Assembly: GCA_016794765.1 (NCBI GenBank)
Contig: JAEUJG010000485.1
Coordinates: forward strand, 1 to 13,985
Origin: Spirochaetaceae bacterium
GTDB taxonomy: Bacteria > Spirochaetota > Spirochaetia > Treponematales > Rectinemataceae
DNA length: 13,985 bases
Direction: 5' to 3'
The position numbers and the translations under genes are program-made. Position 1 is the first letter of the stretch, and each line of letters opens with the position of its first letter. The notes beneath the pieces were generated by a model, which saw only the letters and a list, made by a program, of their open reading frames with translations, did not search any database and was not told the DNA's origin. Shown piece after piece: positions 7,015 through 13,062 of this stretch.

Positions 7015-7020
7015 AATATA
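7015..7020 (-). promoter_or_regulatory. Candidate -10 box of mnmA
   Basis: TATATT on the minus strand lies exactly six bases before the mnmA ATG (7008-7006), so the transcript would begin at the start codon. No convincing -35 element is visible at the usual distance. Confidence 0.4.
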
Positions 7021-7079
7021 GCATGGGCGACGGGAAAGCGAAAAGCCGCGAGCCGGGCGTCATAGTTCGCGTCCGAGCA

Positions 7080-7108
7080 TCGCCTTTCGTCCTCCCCTGT
7101 GATATACT
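7080..7108 (+). promoter_or_regulatory. Candidate extended -10 promoter of the secreted protein gene
   Basis: TGATATACT (7100-7108) is a good extended -10 element with a poor -35 (TCGCCT, 7080-7085). The start near 7115 gives a leader of about 60 bases before the ATG at 7178. The leader contains a 16-codon open frame (7125-7175) that ends three bases before that ATG. Confidence 0.5.
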
Positions 7109-7177
7109 CTCGCTGTATCATAAAATGGCTTACCAGCCACTCATTCCGGTCCTCGCGGGCCGCAGCATGGAGTAGCG

Positions 7178-8290
7178 ATGCGTTTGAGTAGACCAGCGGC
7201 CCTTTTCCTGTTCGCGGCATCGGTTTTCGCCGCCTCTTTCGCCTTCGCCGACGCGGCGCCGCCCGATCTCGAAACCTATCTTGCCCGGAGCCTTCCCGAC
7301 AATTCGGAAATACGGCAGAAATTCTTCACGAACCTCATCACCGTGCCCAAGGAAACGGCCCTCAAGTTCGACGAGCGCGTCCAGACCACCAAGGCCGGCG
7401 TCCAGGTCCTGGTCCGAAGCCGCCCAAGGACGACGGATTTCCTCATCGAGTTCATCAACGCGAGCCCCGACGGCTTCCAAGGCTCCCGGGCTGGTTCCTA
7501 TGTCATCCAGCGCGAACCCTCCAAGGGCTACATCCTCCAGGCCAAGGTCCTCCTGCAGGATGATCCGACCTGCTACGCCCGGCTCTATCCCCAGGCGGAG
7601 GGCACGCGCATCGACGTCGTCATGTACGGCGCCGTACTCAAGAAGGGGCTCTACGTTTCGGGACTCATCTACAACAACCTGACGCGGCCCTTCAAGGATC
7701 TCGTCGCCGACACGAAGGCGTCCTTCAACTGGGCCGGCGCCCTTTCCTTGAGCCTTGGCGCGAGGCCCTCGGTCGCGGCCTTCGCCGTCTCCGCGAAGGC
7801 CGCGCTCGGCGCTCCCGCGGGCGCCGCAGCCCAAGCGCCGGCGCCTGGCATCGCCGGCCGCGAGGCCCGCCTCGCCGCGATCCTCGGCCGCTCGGCGGGC
7901 GCCGAGACCTTTCTCGCCGAGGCCGCCACCGCCGGCGAGACCGCCGTCGAGCTGTCCGGCGTCTTCCCGGCCCTCGGGCTCGCGGACGACCGGGATCCGC
8001 TCGTGGTTCGCCAGCCCTACGCTGAATACCCCCGCTACGAACCGGGCAAGGGACTGCCGGCGAACGCGCTGCGATCGGCATTGTATTTCGACGCTCGAGC
8101 CTTTCCCGATTCCGTCTACGCGCTGTACGGCGCGGGGATCAAGGCCTTCGCCCTTCCCCTCGTCGACGAGGCCGGCCGTTCCGCCGTCGTCTTCCTGGGG
8201 CCTGAGGGCGAGATCGCCTGGGAAACCCTCGCCGGTACGGCCCGCGACGGGCGAATTCGCCTGGTCCGGCTCGGCGCGCGGAAGGACTAA
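7178..8290 (+). CDS. Secreted or periplasmic protein of unknown function
   Basis: 370 residues; I do not recognise the family. A signal peptide is clear: RLSR, a hydrophobic stretch (6-22) and a likely cut after AFA near residue 24. There is no lipobox cysteine and no later transmembrane helix. A region of mixed alpha/beta character (about 27-190) contains alternating strands such as GVQVLVRSRPRTTDFLIEF (74-92). An Ala/Pro/Gly-rich linker (about 200-232) separates it from a second globular part (about 233-370). Only one cysteine (132) is present. GGAG five bases before the ATG supports the start. It is divergent from mnmA and followed by the decarboxylase operon, which has its own promoter. 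An export-related role cannot be specified. Confidence 0.8.
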   Translation: MRLSRPAALFLFAASVFAASFAFADAAPPDLETYLARSLPDNSEIRQKFFTNLITVPKETALKFDERVQTTKAGVQVLVRSRPRTTDFLIEFINASPDGFQGSRAGSYVIQREPSKGYILQAKVLLQDDPTCYARLYPQAEGTRIDVVMYGAVLKKGLYVSGLIYNNLTRPFKDLVADTKASFNWAGALSLSLGARPSVAAFAVSAKAALGAPAGAAAQAPAPGIAGREARLAAILGRSAGAETFLAEAATAGETAVELSGVFPALGLADDRDPLVVRQPYAEYPRYEPGKGLPANALRSALYFDARAFPDSVYALYGAGIKAFALPLVDEAGRSAVVFLGPEGEIAWETLAGTARDGRIRLVRLGARKD

Positions 8291-8313
8291 GCGAGAGGCC
8301 GCCGCCTTCTCGG

Positions 8314-8341
8314 CCGCGGCCCGTTCCCGCCCCGGCCGCGG
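8314..8341 (+). terminator. Weak hairpin after the secreted protein gene
   Basis: CCGCGGCC (8314-8321) can pair with GGCCGCGG (8334-8341) over a 12-base loop. No T tract follows, so it is at best a pause or Rho-dependent site. Confidence 0.3.
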
Positions 8342-8364
8342 TCCCGCTTCCCTCAGTTCACATC

Positions 8365-8393
8365 TTGCCAGTCCCACCGCTCCGGTATAGTAT
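8365..8393 (+). promoter_or_regulatory. Candidate promoter of the decarboxylase operon
   Basis: TTGCCA (8365-8370) and, 17 bases on, TAGTAT (8388-8393), within the AT-rich segment TATAGTATAAAAAAA. TATAGT at 8386 with a 15-base spacer is an alternative. This is the only AT-rich spot between the two genes. Confidence 0.5.
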
Positions 8394-8427
8394 AAAAAAA
8401 CCAAGTACCATATCTGGAGTCCACCTC

Positions 8428-9570
8428 ATGCAAGACGTCTTCATAGGTTTCACCTCGGTGACCTGGCAGAACCTCGTCATGTACCTCGTCGGCTTCGCGC
8501 TCATCTGGCTCGCCATCAAGAAGGAATACGAGCCGATGTTGCTCCTGCCGATCGGTTTCGGCGCGATTCTCGTCAACCTGCCCCTCTCCATCGCCGGCAT
8601 TCCCGCCGCCGGGGCGAGCGTCACCGAACCGGGCTTCCTCAGCGTGCTCTTTGAAATGGGCATCCGGACGGAGCTCTTTCCCCTCCTCATCTTCGTCGCG
8701 GTCGGCGCGATGATCGATTTCGGCCCCCTCTTCAAGAATCCCTTCATGATCTTCTTCGGGGCGGCCGCCCAGTTCGGCATCTTCGCGACCATGATCGCCG
8801 CCACCCTCCTCGGCTTCGACCTCAAGGCCGCGGCGAGCATCGGCATCATCGGCGCCGCCGACGGTCCGACCTCGATCTTCGTCTCCAGCATCTTCGCCCC
8901 GCAGCTCCTCGGACCGATCTCTGTGGCGGCCTACTCCTACATGTCCCTCGTGCCGCTCATCCAGCCCCCGGTCATCAAGCTCCTCACGACCAAGCACGAG
9001 CGCCGCATCCACATGGTCTACCACGAGTCGAGCTGCCCCAAGTGGCTCAAGGTCATGTTCCCGATCGCGGTCACGATGATCTCCGGCTTCGTCGCCCCGA
9101 TCTCCGTGCCCCTCATCGGCTCCCTCATGTTCGGCAACCTCATCCGCGAGTCCGGCGTCCTCGAGCGCCTTTCCAAGGCCGCCCAGAACGAGCTCGCCAA
9201 CATCGTGACCCTCCTCCTCGGCATCACGATCGGCTCCAGCATGACCGCCGCGGCCTTCCTCACCCTCGACACCCTCATGATCATGGGCCTCGGCCTCGTC
9301 GCCTTCATCTTCGACACGGCGGGCGGCGTCCTCTTCGCCAAGCTCGTCAACCTCTTCCTGCCCAAGGCCAGGAAGATCAACCCGATGATCGGCGCCTGCG
9401 GCATCTCCGCCTTCCCGATGTCCGGCCGCATCGTCCAGAAGATGGCCAACGACGAGGAGAAGGGCAACATCATCCTCATGCACGCCATCGGTTCGAACGT
9501 CTCCGGCCAGCTTGGCTCGGTCATCGCGGGCGGCATGGTCCTCGCCCTCGTCCCCCTCCTCGTGGGCTAA
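8428..9570 (+). CDS. Sodium ion-translocating decarboxylase beta subunit (OadB/GcdB/MmdB family)
   Basis: 380 residues, with about nine or more hydrophobic segments. In this family the beta subunit decarboxylates the carboxybiotin carried by the alpha or biotin subunit and exports Na+ across the inner membrane. Family motifs are present: GAMIDFGPLF (93-102), GAADGPTSIFVSSIFAP (142-158) with Asp145 matching the essential Asp of ADGP, GNLIRESGVLERL (236-248), NIVTLLLGITIGSS (258-271), and SAFPMSGRIVQK (327-338) followed by MHAIGSNVSGQLGS (351-364). The start is the ATG at 8428 with GGAG eight bases upstream; an in-frame extension to 8365 would cover the promoter. A small membrane gene follows after 15 bases. 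Whether the partner is oxaloacetate, methylmalonyl-CoA or glutaconyl-CoA decarboxylase cannot be told, because no alpha or biotin subunit gene is in the window. Confidence 0.93.
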   Translation: MQDVFIGFTSVTWQNLVMYLVGFALIWLAIKKEYEPMLLLPIGFGAILVNLPLSIAGIPAAGASVTEPGFLSVLFEMGIRTELFPLLIFVAVGAMIDFGPLFKNPFMIFFGAAAQFGIFATMIAATLLGFDLKAAASIGIIGAADGPTSIFVSSIFAPQLLGPISVAAYSYMSLVPLIQPPVIKLLTTKHERRIHMVYHESSCPKWLKVMFPIAVTMISGFVAPISVPLIGSLMFGNLIRESGVLERLSKAAQNELANIVTLLLGITIGSSMTAAAFLTLDTLMIMGLGLVAFIFDTAGGVLFAKLVNLFLPKARKINPMIGACGISAFPMSGRIVQKMANDEEKGNIILMHAIGSNVSGQLGSVIAGGMVLALVPLLVG

Positions 9571-9585
9571 GGTAAGGAGAAAACG

Positions 9586-9741
9586 ATGGAACAGGTCATT
9601 GAATACTTCAAGCAGAGCAGCACCACCGTCCAGGCTCTCGGCGTCACGGCCGGCGGCCTGATCGGCGTCTTCGCCACCCTGGGCGTCTTCTTCCTGGTCA
9701 TCTGGGTTTCCGACAAGGTCGGCAGGAAGGGCGCCGAGTAG
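9586..9741 (+). CDS. Small single-span membrane protein, OadG-like gamma subunit candidate
   Basis: 51 residues. The start is the ATG at 9586, six bases after AAGGAG (9574-9579), and only 15 bases after the beta subunit stop, so the two genes are clearly cotranscribed. The N-terminus (MEQVIEYFKQSSTTVQ) is followed by one hydrophobic helix (about 18-41, ending LGVFFLVIWV) and a short basic tail (SDKVGRKGAE). Position and topology fit the gamma subunit that assembles decarboxylase pumps. It is shorter than usual OadG (about 80 residues or more) and lacks the C-terminal part, so the assignment rests on context. It could instead be a lineage-specific accessory peptide. A strong terminator follows. 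Confidence 0.8.
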   Translation: MEQVIEYFKQSSTTVQALGVTAGGLIGVFATLGVFFLVIWVSDKVGRKGAE

Positions 9742-9767
9742 CCCTCGGGTTTCCCGAGCTTCAAGCC

Positions 9768-9800
9768 AGCCAGTCTCCCTCGCGGAGACTGGCTGTTTTT
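9768..9800 (+). terminator. Rho-independent terminator of the decarboxylase operon
   Basis: A perfect 11-bp stem (9768-9778 with 9784-9794, loop CTCGC) is followed by GTTTTTA. It separates the operon from the trp leader promoter 16 bases further on. Confidence 0.93.
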
Positions 9801-9815
9801 ATTGATAGAAACAGC

Positions 9816-9844
9816 TTGACAGTTACTGGTCGGACCTGTACGAT
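9816..9844 (+). promoter_or_regulatory. Promoter of the trp leader and trpB
   Basis: A perfect TTGACA (9816-9821), a 17-base spacer and TACGAT (9839-9844). The predicted start near 9851 places the GGGAG of the leader peptide at the very 5' end of the RNA and gives trpB a leader of about 244 bases. Confidence 0.75.
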
Positions 9845-9861
9845 ACTACCGGGAGAAACAA

Positions 9862-9963
9862 ATGAAGAGTATCGCCTTCAGCTTCCCGTCGAGTATGCCG
9901 CTCGCGCCCTTGTCGCCACCCGCCGCATTTTCCGTCCCCGACTCTTGGGCTTGGCCCCGCTAA
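9862..9963 (+). CDS. Putative tryptophan leader peptide
   Basis: A 33-residue open frame with GGGAG (9851-9855) six bases before its ATG, directly behind the promoter and ahead of trpB. It begins MKSIAFSF and ends SWAWPR-stop. Two Trp codons, TGG at 9946 and 9952, lie four and two codons before the stop, the placement expected for ribosome stalling in trp attenuation. The Trp-codon region TGGCCCCGC (9952-9960) can pair, with a bulge, with GCGGCCA (9983-9989). That segment alternatively forms a 7-bp hairpin with TGGCCGC (9995-10001). A later hairpin (10064-10069 with 10076-10081) ends three bases before the trpB GGGAG but has no T tract, so control would be translational or Rho-dependent. No T-box motif is seen. 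I found this by reading the leader; it needs comparative support. Confidence 0.6.
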   Translation: MKSIAFSFPSSMPLAPLSPPAAFSVPDSWAWPR

Positions 9964-10063
9964 ACACCCTTCAATCGACCACGCGGCCAGGGTTTGGCCG
10001 CCTCCTCGCGCAAGGGCGGGCCGGTCCGGCCCCCTTCCGAGCCGTAGGTTCCGATGTTTGGCC

Positions 10064-10081
10064 GGCGGCAAAAACGCCGCC
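10064..10081 (+). promoter_or_regulatory. Hairpin adjoining the trpB ribosome binding site
   Basis: GGCGGC (10064-10069) pairs with GCCGCC (10076-10081) around loop AAAAAC, and the GGGAG of trpB begins at 10084. The left arm could instead pair with GCCGCC at 9997-10002 of the upstream leader hairpin. This makes it a possible switch that hides or frees the ribosome binding site; this is inference from complementarity only. Confidence 0.4.
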
Positions 10082-10094
10082 CTGGGAGTTAACC

Positions 10095-11264
10095 ATGCTG
10101 CATTACGACGCTTCCTCCGCCGCCAGTTCCGGTTTTTTCGGCCGTTTCGGCGGCAGGTACGTGCCCGAAGCGCTTGAAGCCAGGCTTTCCGCGGTGGAGG
10201 CCGCCTTTGCCCGCGCCCTCGCCGATCCTTCCTTTGACGAGGAATACCGCTACTATCTCACGCAGTACGTCGGCCGCCCGAGCCCCCTCTACCGCGCCGA
10301 ACGGCTCTCGGCCGAACTCGGGGCGACGGTGTACCTGAAGCGTGAGGATCTCAACCACACGGGCGCGCACAAGATCAACAATACGATCGGCCAGATCCTC
10401 CTGGCCCGCCGCATGGGGGCGACGCGCGTCGTCGCGGAGACGGGCGCCGGCCAGCACGGGGTCGCGACCGCGACCGCCTGCGCGCTATTCGGCCTTTCCT
10501 GCACGGTGTATATGGGTTCCGAGGACGCCAGGCGACAGGCGCCGAACGTCGAACGGATGAAGCTCCTCGGGGCCTCGGTCAAGACGACGGACGCCGGAAC
10601 CGCGACCCTGAAGGACGCGGTGGACGCCGCCCTGGGCGCCTATGCCGCCGATCCCGAAGCCTTCTACTGCCTCGGCTCGGCGGTGGGTCCCCACCCCTAT
10701 CCCGCGATGGTTCGGCATTTCCAGTCGGTCATCGGCCAGGAAGCGCGGGCGCAAGTCCTGAAGGCGGAAGGCCGCCTGCCCGACTCGCTCTTCGCCTGCG
10801 TCGGCGGCGGCTCGAACGCGATCGGCCTCTTCTCCGCCTTCCTCGGCGACGAGGGCGTCGCGATCTTCGGCGCGGAGGGAGGCGGAACCGACGTGGCGGG
10901 CCTCAAGACCGCGGCCACCCTGAGCCGCGGCGCTCCCTGCGTCTTCCAGGGCACCTTCTCGTACTGCCTCGTCGACGAGGCCGGCAATCCGGTGGACGCG
11001 CATTCGATTTCCGCCGGCCTCGATTACCCCGGCATCGGTCCCGAGCACGCCCACCTCAAGGAGGAGGGGCGGGTGATCTACGAACCCGTGATGGACGACG
11101 AGGCGGTGGAGGCCTTCGGCCTGCTTTCGCGGCTCGAGGGGATCATTCCCGCCATCGAGAGCGCCCACGCCGTGGCCCACGCGATGAAGCGCCTCCGCGG
11201 CACGGGACAGGTCGCGATCGTCAACCTGTCCGGCCGCGGGGACAAGGACCTCGGGAGGTTCTAG
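10095..11264 (+). CDS. trpB: Tryptophan synthase beta subunit
   Basis: 389 residues, standard for TrpB1. It joins indole and L-serine to form L-tryptophan with pyridoxal phosphate. The PLP lysine is Lys93 in HTGAHKINNTIGQ (88-100). The catalytic Glu115 lies in AETGAGQHG (114-122). The phosphate loop is GGGSNA (237-242), with LDYPGIGPEH (309-318), Glu355 and NLSGRGDKD (377-385) as further signatures. The start is the ATG at 10095 with GGGAG six bases upstream; a long in-frame extension to 9816 would run through the promoter and leader peptide and is rejected. No trpA or other trp gene lies in the window, so it may serve indole salvage. Its stop codon overlaps that of fprA on the other strand. 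Confidence 0.97.
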   Translation: MLHYDASSAASSGFFGRFGGRYVPEALEARLSAVEAAFARALADPSFDEEYRYYLTQYVGRPSPLYRAERLSAELGATVYLKREDLNHTGAHKINNTIGQILLARRMGATRVVAETGAGQHGVATATACALFGLSCTVYMGSEDARRQAPNVERMKLLGASVKTTDAGTATLKDAVDAALGAYAADPEAFYCLGSAVGPHPYPAMVRHFQSVIGQEARAQVLKAEGRLPDSLFACVGGGSNAIGLFSAFLGDEGVAIFGAEGGGTDVAGLKTAATLSRGAPCVFQGTFSYCLVDEAGNPVDAHSISAGLDYPGIGPEHAHLKEEGRVIYEPVMDDEAVEAFGLLSRLEGIIPAIESAHAVAHAMKRLRGTGQVAIVNLSGRGDKDLGRF

Positions 11265-12475
11265 GCGCTCTTCACCCTGCGGGCGAGCTCGCGGCCCTTT
11301 TCGCGGAGGGCTTCGAGCTTCGCCTCGTCCGGGCCGCCGGCCCATTCCTCGGATTCGAGGGAATCCCACTTGAGGGGGGCGACGAGCTCGTCGTATTCCT
11401 TCTTCGCGCCGCCGACCCAGCCCCAGCTGCCGAGGCGGAAGGCCTTGCGGTTCCAGACGTGCTTGCGTTCGAAGAGGCTCAGGATATAGGCCATCGGCGG
11501 GAACATCTTGTATTCGTAGGTGGGCATCGCGACCACGATGCCGGCGCTCTTGTAGGCGTCCGCCAGGACGAAGGAAGCGTCCTCGTTCGGCACGCGGTGG
11601 ATCGAGTAGGGCACGCCCTCCTCCTCGATGCCGGCGATGACGGCGTCGAGTCCCTTTTTCGTGTTGCCGTACATAGAGCCCCAGACGACGCAGATTTCCT
11701 TTTCCTGGGGGCCGTCCATGTAGTTGGCGTACTTCACGTAGCGCTCGATGATCTCCTTCGGATTCTTGCGCCAGACGATGCCGTGGCTCGGCGCCACGAC
11801 CTTGATGTCGAGGGCCGAGAGCTTCTGCACCGCGCGCTTCACGAAGAGGCCGAAGCTCGAGACGATGTTCGCGTAATAGCGGAGGCTTTCCTTCTCGAAG
11901 AAGGCGTGTTCCTCGGCGCTGAACTGGTCGTCGAAGACGCGGTCGCCGAGCTTGCCGTAGCCGCCGAAGGCGTCGCAAGCGAAGAGGACGCCCGACTCCG
12001 GCTCGTAGGTGACCATCGTCTCCGGCCAGTGGACGTTCGGCGCCTCCTCGAAGCGCAGGACCATGCCGCCGCCCAGGTCCAGGATGTCGCCGGACTTCAC
12101 GGCCCTGAGGCCCTCGGTGATCTTGTAGAAGGACTTCACGAGCTCGATGCCCTTGGCCGTGGAGATGATCTCCACCTTGGGATTGCGCCTCTTGTATTCG
12201 GCGAGCCAACCCGTGTGGTCCGGCTCGAGATGGTTCAGGATGAGGTAGTCGATCTTGTCGAGGAAGAGGCCGGCCTGGGCGATCTCCGCCTCCAGCGCCT
12301 CGGGCGCTCCCGCCCAGTCGCGGACGAGGTCGATGAGCGCGACCTTCTCTCCCTTGACGAGGTAGGAGTTGAGCGAAACCCCGTGGGGTATGGGCCAGAT
12401 CCCCTCGAAGAGGTCGGCCGTGTCGATATCGGCATGCAGGGCGTAGATGCGGTCCGTGATGGCGTGGGCTTTCAT
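11261..12475 (-). CDS. fprA: A-type flavoprotein FprA (diiron-flavin O2/NO reductase)
   Basis: 404 residues, normal for the two-domain family. The N-terminal metallo-beta-lactamase-like domain (about 1-250) keeps all diiron residues: HLEPDH (His82, Glu84, Asp86, His87), His149 (VHWPE), Asp168 (FACDAFGG) and His231 (PSHGIVW). The C-terminal flavodoxin domain (about 260-400) has the FMN phosphate loop GSMYGNTKKG (266-275), PTYEYKMFPPM (318-328) and LGSWGWVGG (348-356). It reduces O2 to water or NO to N2O in the cytoplasm of anaerobes, using electrons from rubredoxin or a similar carrier. There is no fused rubredoxin domain. GGGAG nine bases upstream of the ATG supports the start. The gene has its own promoter and no visible terminator at its 3' end, where it meets trpB. 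Confidence 0.95.
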   Translation of the reverse strand: MKAHAITDRIYALHADIDTADLFEGIWPIPHGVSLNSYLVKGEKVALIDLVRDWAGAPEALEAEIAQAGLFLDKIDYLILNHLEPDHTGWLAEYKRRNPKVEIISTAKGIELVKSFYKITEGLRAVKSGDILDLGGGMVLRFEEAPNVHWPETMVTYEPESGVLFACDAFGGYGKLGDRVFDDQFSAEEHAFFEKESLRYYANIVSSFGLFVKRAVQKLSALDIKVVAPSHGIVWRKNPKEIIERYVKYANYMDGPQEKEICVVWGSMYGNTKKGLDAVIAGIEEEGVPYSIHRVPNEDASFVLADAYKSAGIVVAMPTYEYKMFPPMAYILSLFERKHVWNRKAFRLGSWGWVGGAKKEYDELVAPLKWDSLESEEWAGGPDEAKLEALREKGRELARRVKSA

Positions 12476-12531
12476 GGCATGGCGCTCCCGTCGCGGAAGT
12501 CTTGGGCGGCTCTCGGCCGTCCGGTGTACCG

Positions 12532-12561
12532 AGTATACTTCGCAATCCGCGGTTCGGGCAA
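12532..12561 (-). promoter_or_regulatory. Candidate fprA promoter
   Basis: Read on the minus strand, TTGCCC (12561-12556), an 18-base spacer and TATACT (12537-12532). The start near 12525 gives a leader of about 50 bases. Confidence 0.6.
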
Positions 12562-12660
12562 TCGAGGCGGCGGGCGGGGGGCTGGGGGCGCCGCCCGCCC
12601 GGCCCGGCGGCCGGGGTTCCGGCGGGGACGCCGCCTACCCGGCGCGGCGGCCACGCGGCC
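12562..12660. other. Extremely GC-rich palindromic spacer
   Basis: Between the fprA promoter and the rpmE terminator lies a stretch made almost only of G and C. It contains a 9-bp inverted repeat, GGCGGGCGG with CCGCCCGCC, around a G-rich loop, and G runs (GGG, GGGGGG, GGGGG) close together. No gene is visible. It may fold strongly as RNA or DNA. Confidence 0.5.
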
Positions 12661-12661
12661 T

Positions 12662-12710
12662 TTAAAACGAAAGGGCCGCCCCCCGTCGCTCGCGCGACCC
12701 AGGGACGGCC
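12662..12710 (-). terminator. Rho-independent terminator of rpmE
   Basis: On the minus strand GGCCGTCCC (12710-12702) pairs with GGGGCGGCC (12682-12674), with one G-U pair. An inner GTCGC-GCGA-GCGAC hairpin with a GNRA loop sits inside, and CTTTCGTTTTAAA follows. It lies about 25 bases after the rpmE stop codon. Confidence 0.85.
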
Positions 12711-12735
12711 GTTTCTCTTCCCGGGGGAAGGGGGA

Positions 12736-12948
12736 TTACTTCTCGGACGACTTGATGCCGTACTTCTTGTTGAAGCGCTCGATGCGTCCCGCGGTGTCGA
12801 CGAGCTTCTGCTTGCCGGTAAAGAAGGGGTGGCAGGCGGAGCAAATTTCCACCTGGATGTTCTTTACCGTCGAACGGGTCTCGATGACATTGCCGCAGGC
12901 GCAGGTGATCTTCGTCATTTCGGACTTGGGATGGATCTCAGCCTTCAT
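12736..12948 (-). CDS. rpmE: 50S ribosomal protein L31, zinc-binding type
   Basis: 70 residues, standard length. It opens MKAEIHPKSEM and carries four zinc-ribbon cysteines: Cys16 and Cys18 (TCACGN) and Cys36 and Cys39 (CSACHPFFTGKQK). This makes it the zinc-containing (C+) form, located at the 50S-30S interface. The C-terminal GRIERFNKKYG (54-64) is also typical. GGAGGT (12959-12954) five bases before the ATG gives a strong start. It follows rho on the same strand by 114 bases, an order seen in many bacteria, and it has its own candidate promoter in that gap, so it can be made independently of rho. Confidence 0.98.
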   Translation of the reverse strand: MKAEIHPKSEMTKITCACGNVIETRSTVKNIQVEICSACHPFFTGKQKLVDTAGRIERFNKKYGIKSSEK

Positions 12949-13009
12949 ATGCTACCTCCGCGCTGGTTCTATGTCTGAAAACCGGCCTTGTGGACGGCGT
13001 TCTGCCTAA

Positions 13010-13038
13010 ATAATAGCCCTTGTTCGGCTTTAGGGCAA
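13010..13038 (-). promoter_or_regulatory. rpmE promoter
   Basis: Read on the minus strand, TTGCCC (13038-13033), a 17-base spacer and TATTAT (13015-13010). The start near 13003 gives a leader of about 54 bases. A weak 6-bp hairpin around AAAG (13032-13047) overlaps the -35 region and lacks a T tract, so rho transcripts probably read into rpmE. Confidence 0.65.
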
Positions 13039-13062
13039 AAGTGCCCTTCCGCCTTGGTCTTC

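Noticed and set aside
7125..7175. A 16-codon upstream frame ending three bases before the secreted protein ATG
   Set aside because: It has no ribosome binding site and no informative codon run; translational coupling is possible but not supported enough to call a gene.
9851..10094. T-box riboswitch in front of trpB
   Set aside because: I could not find the conserved T-box sequence (AGGGTGGNACCGCG type) or a specifier-loop arrangement; the leader-peptide explanation fits better.
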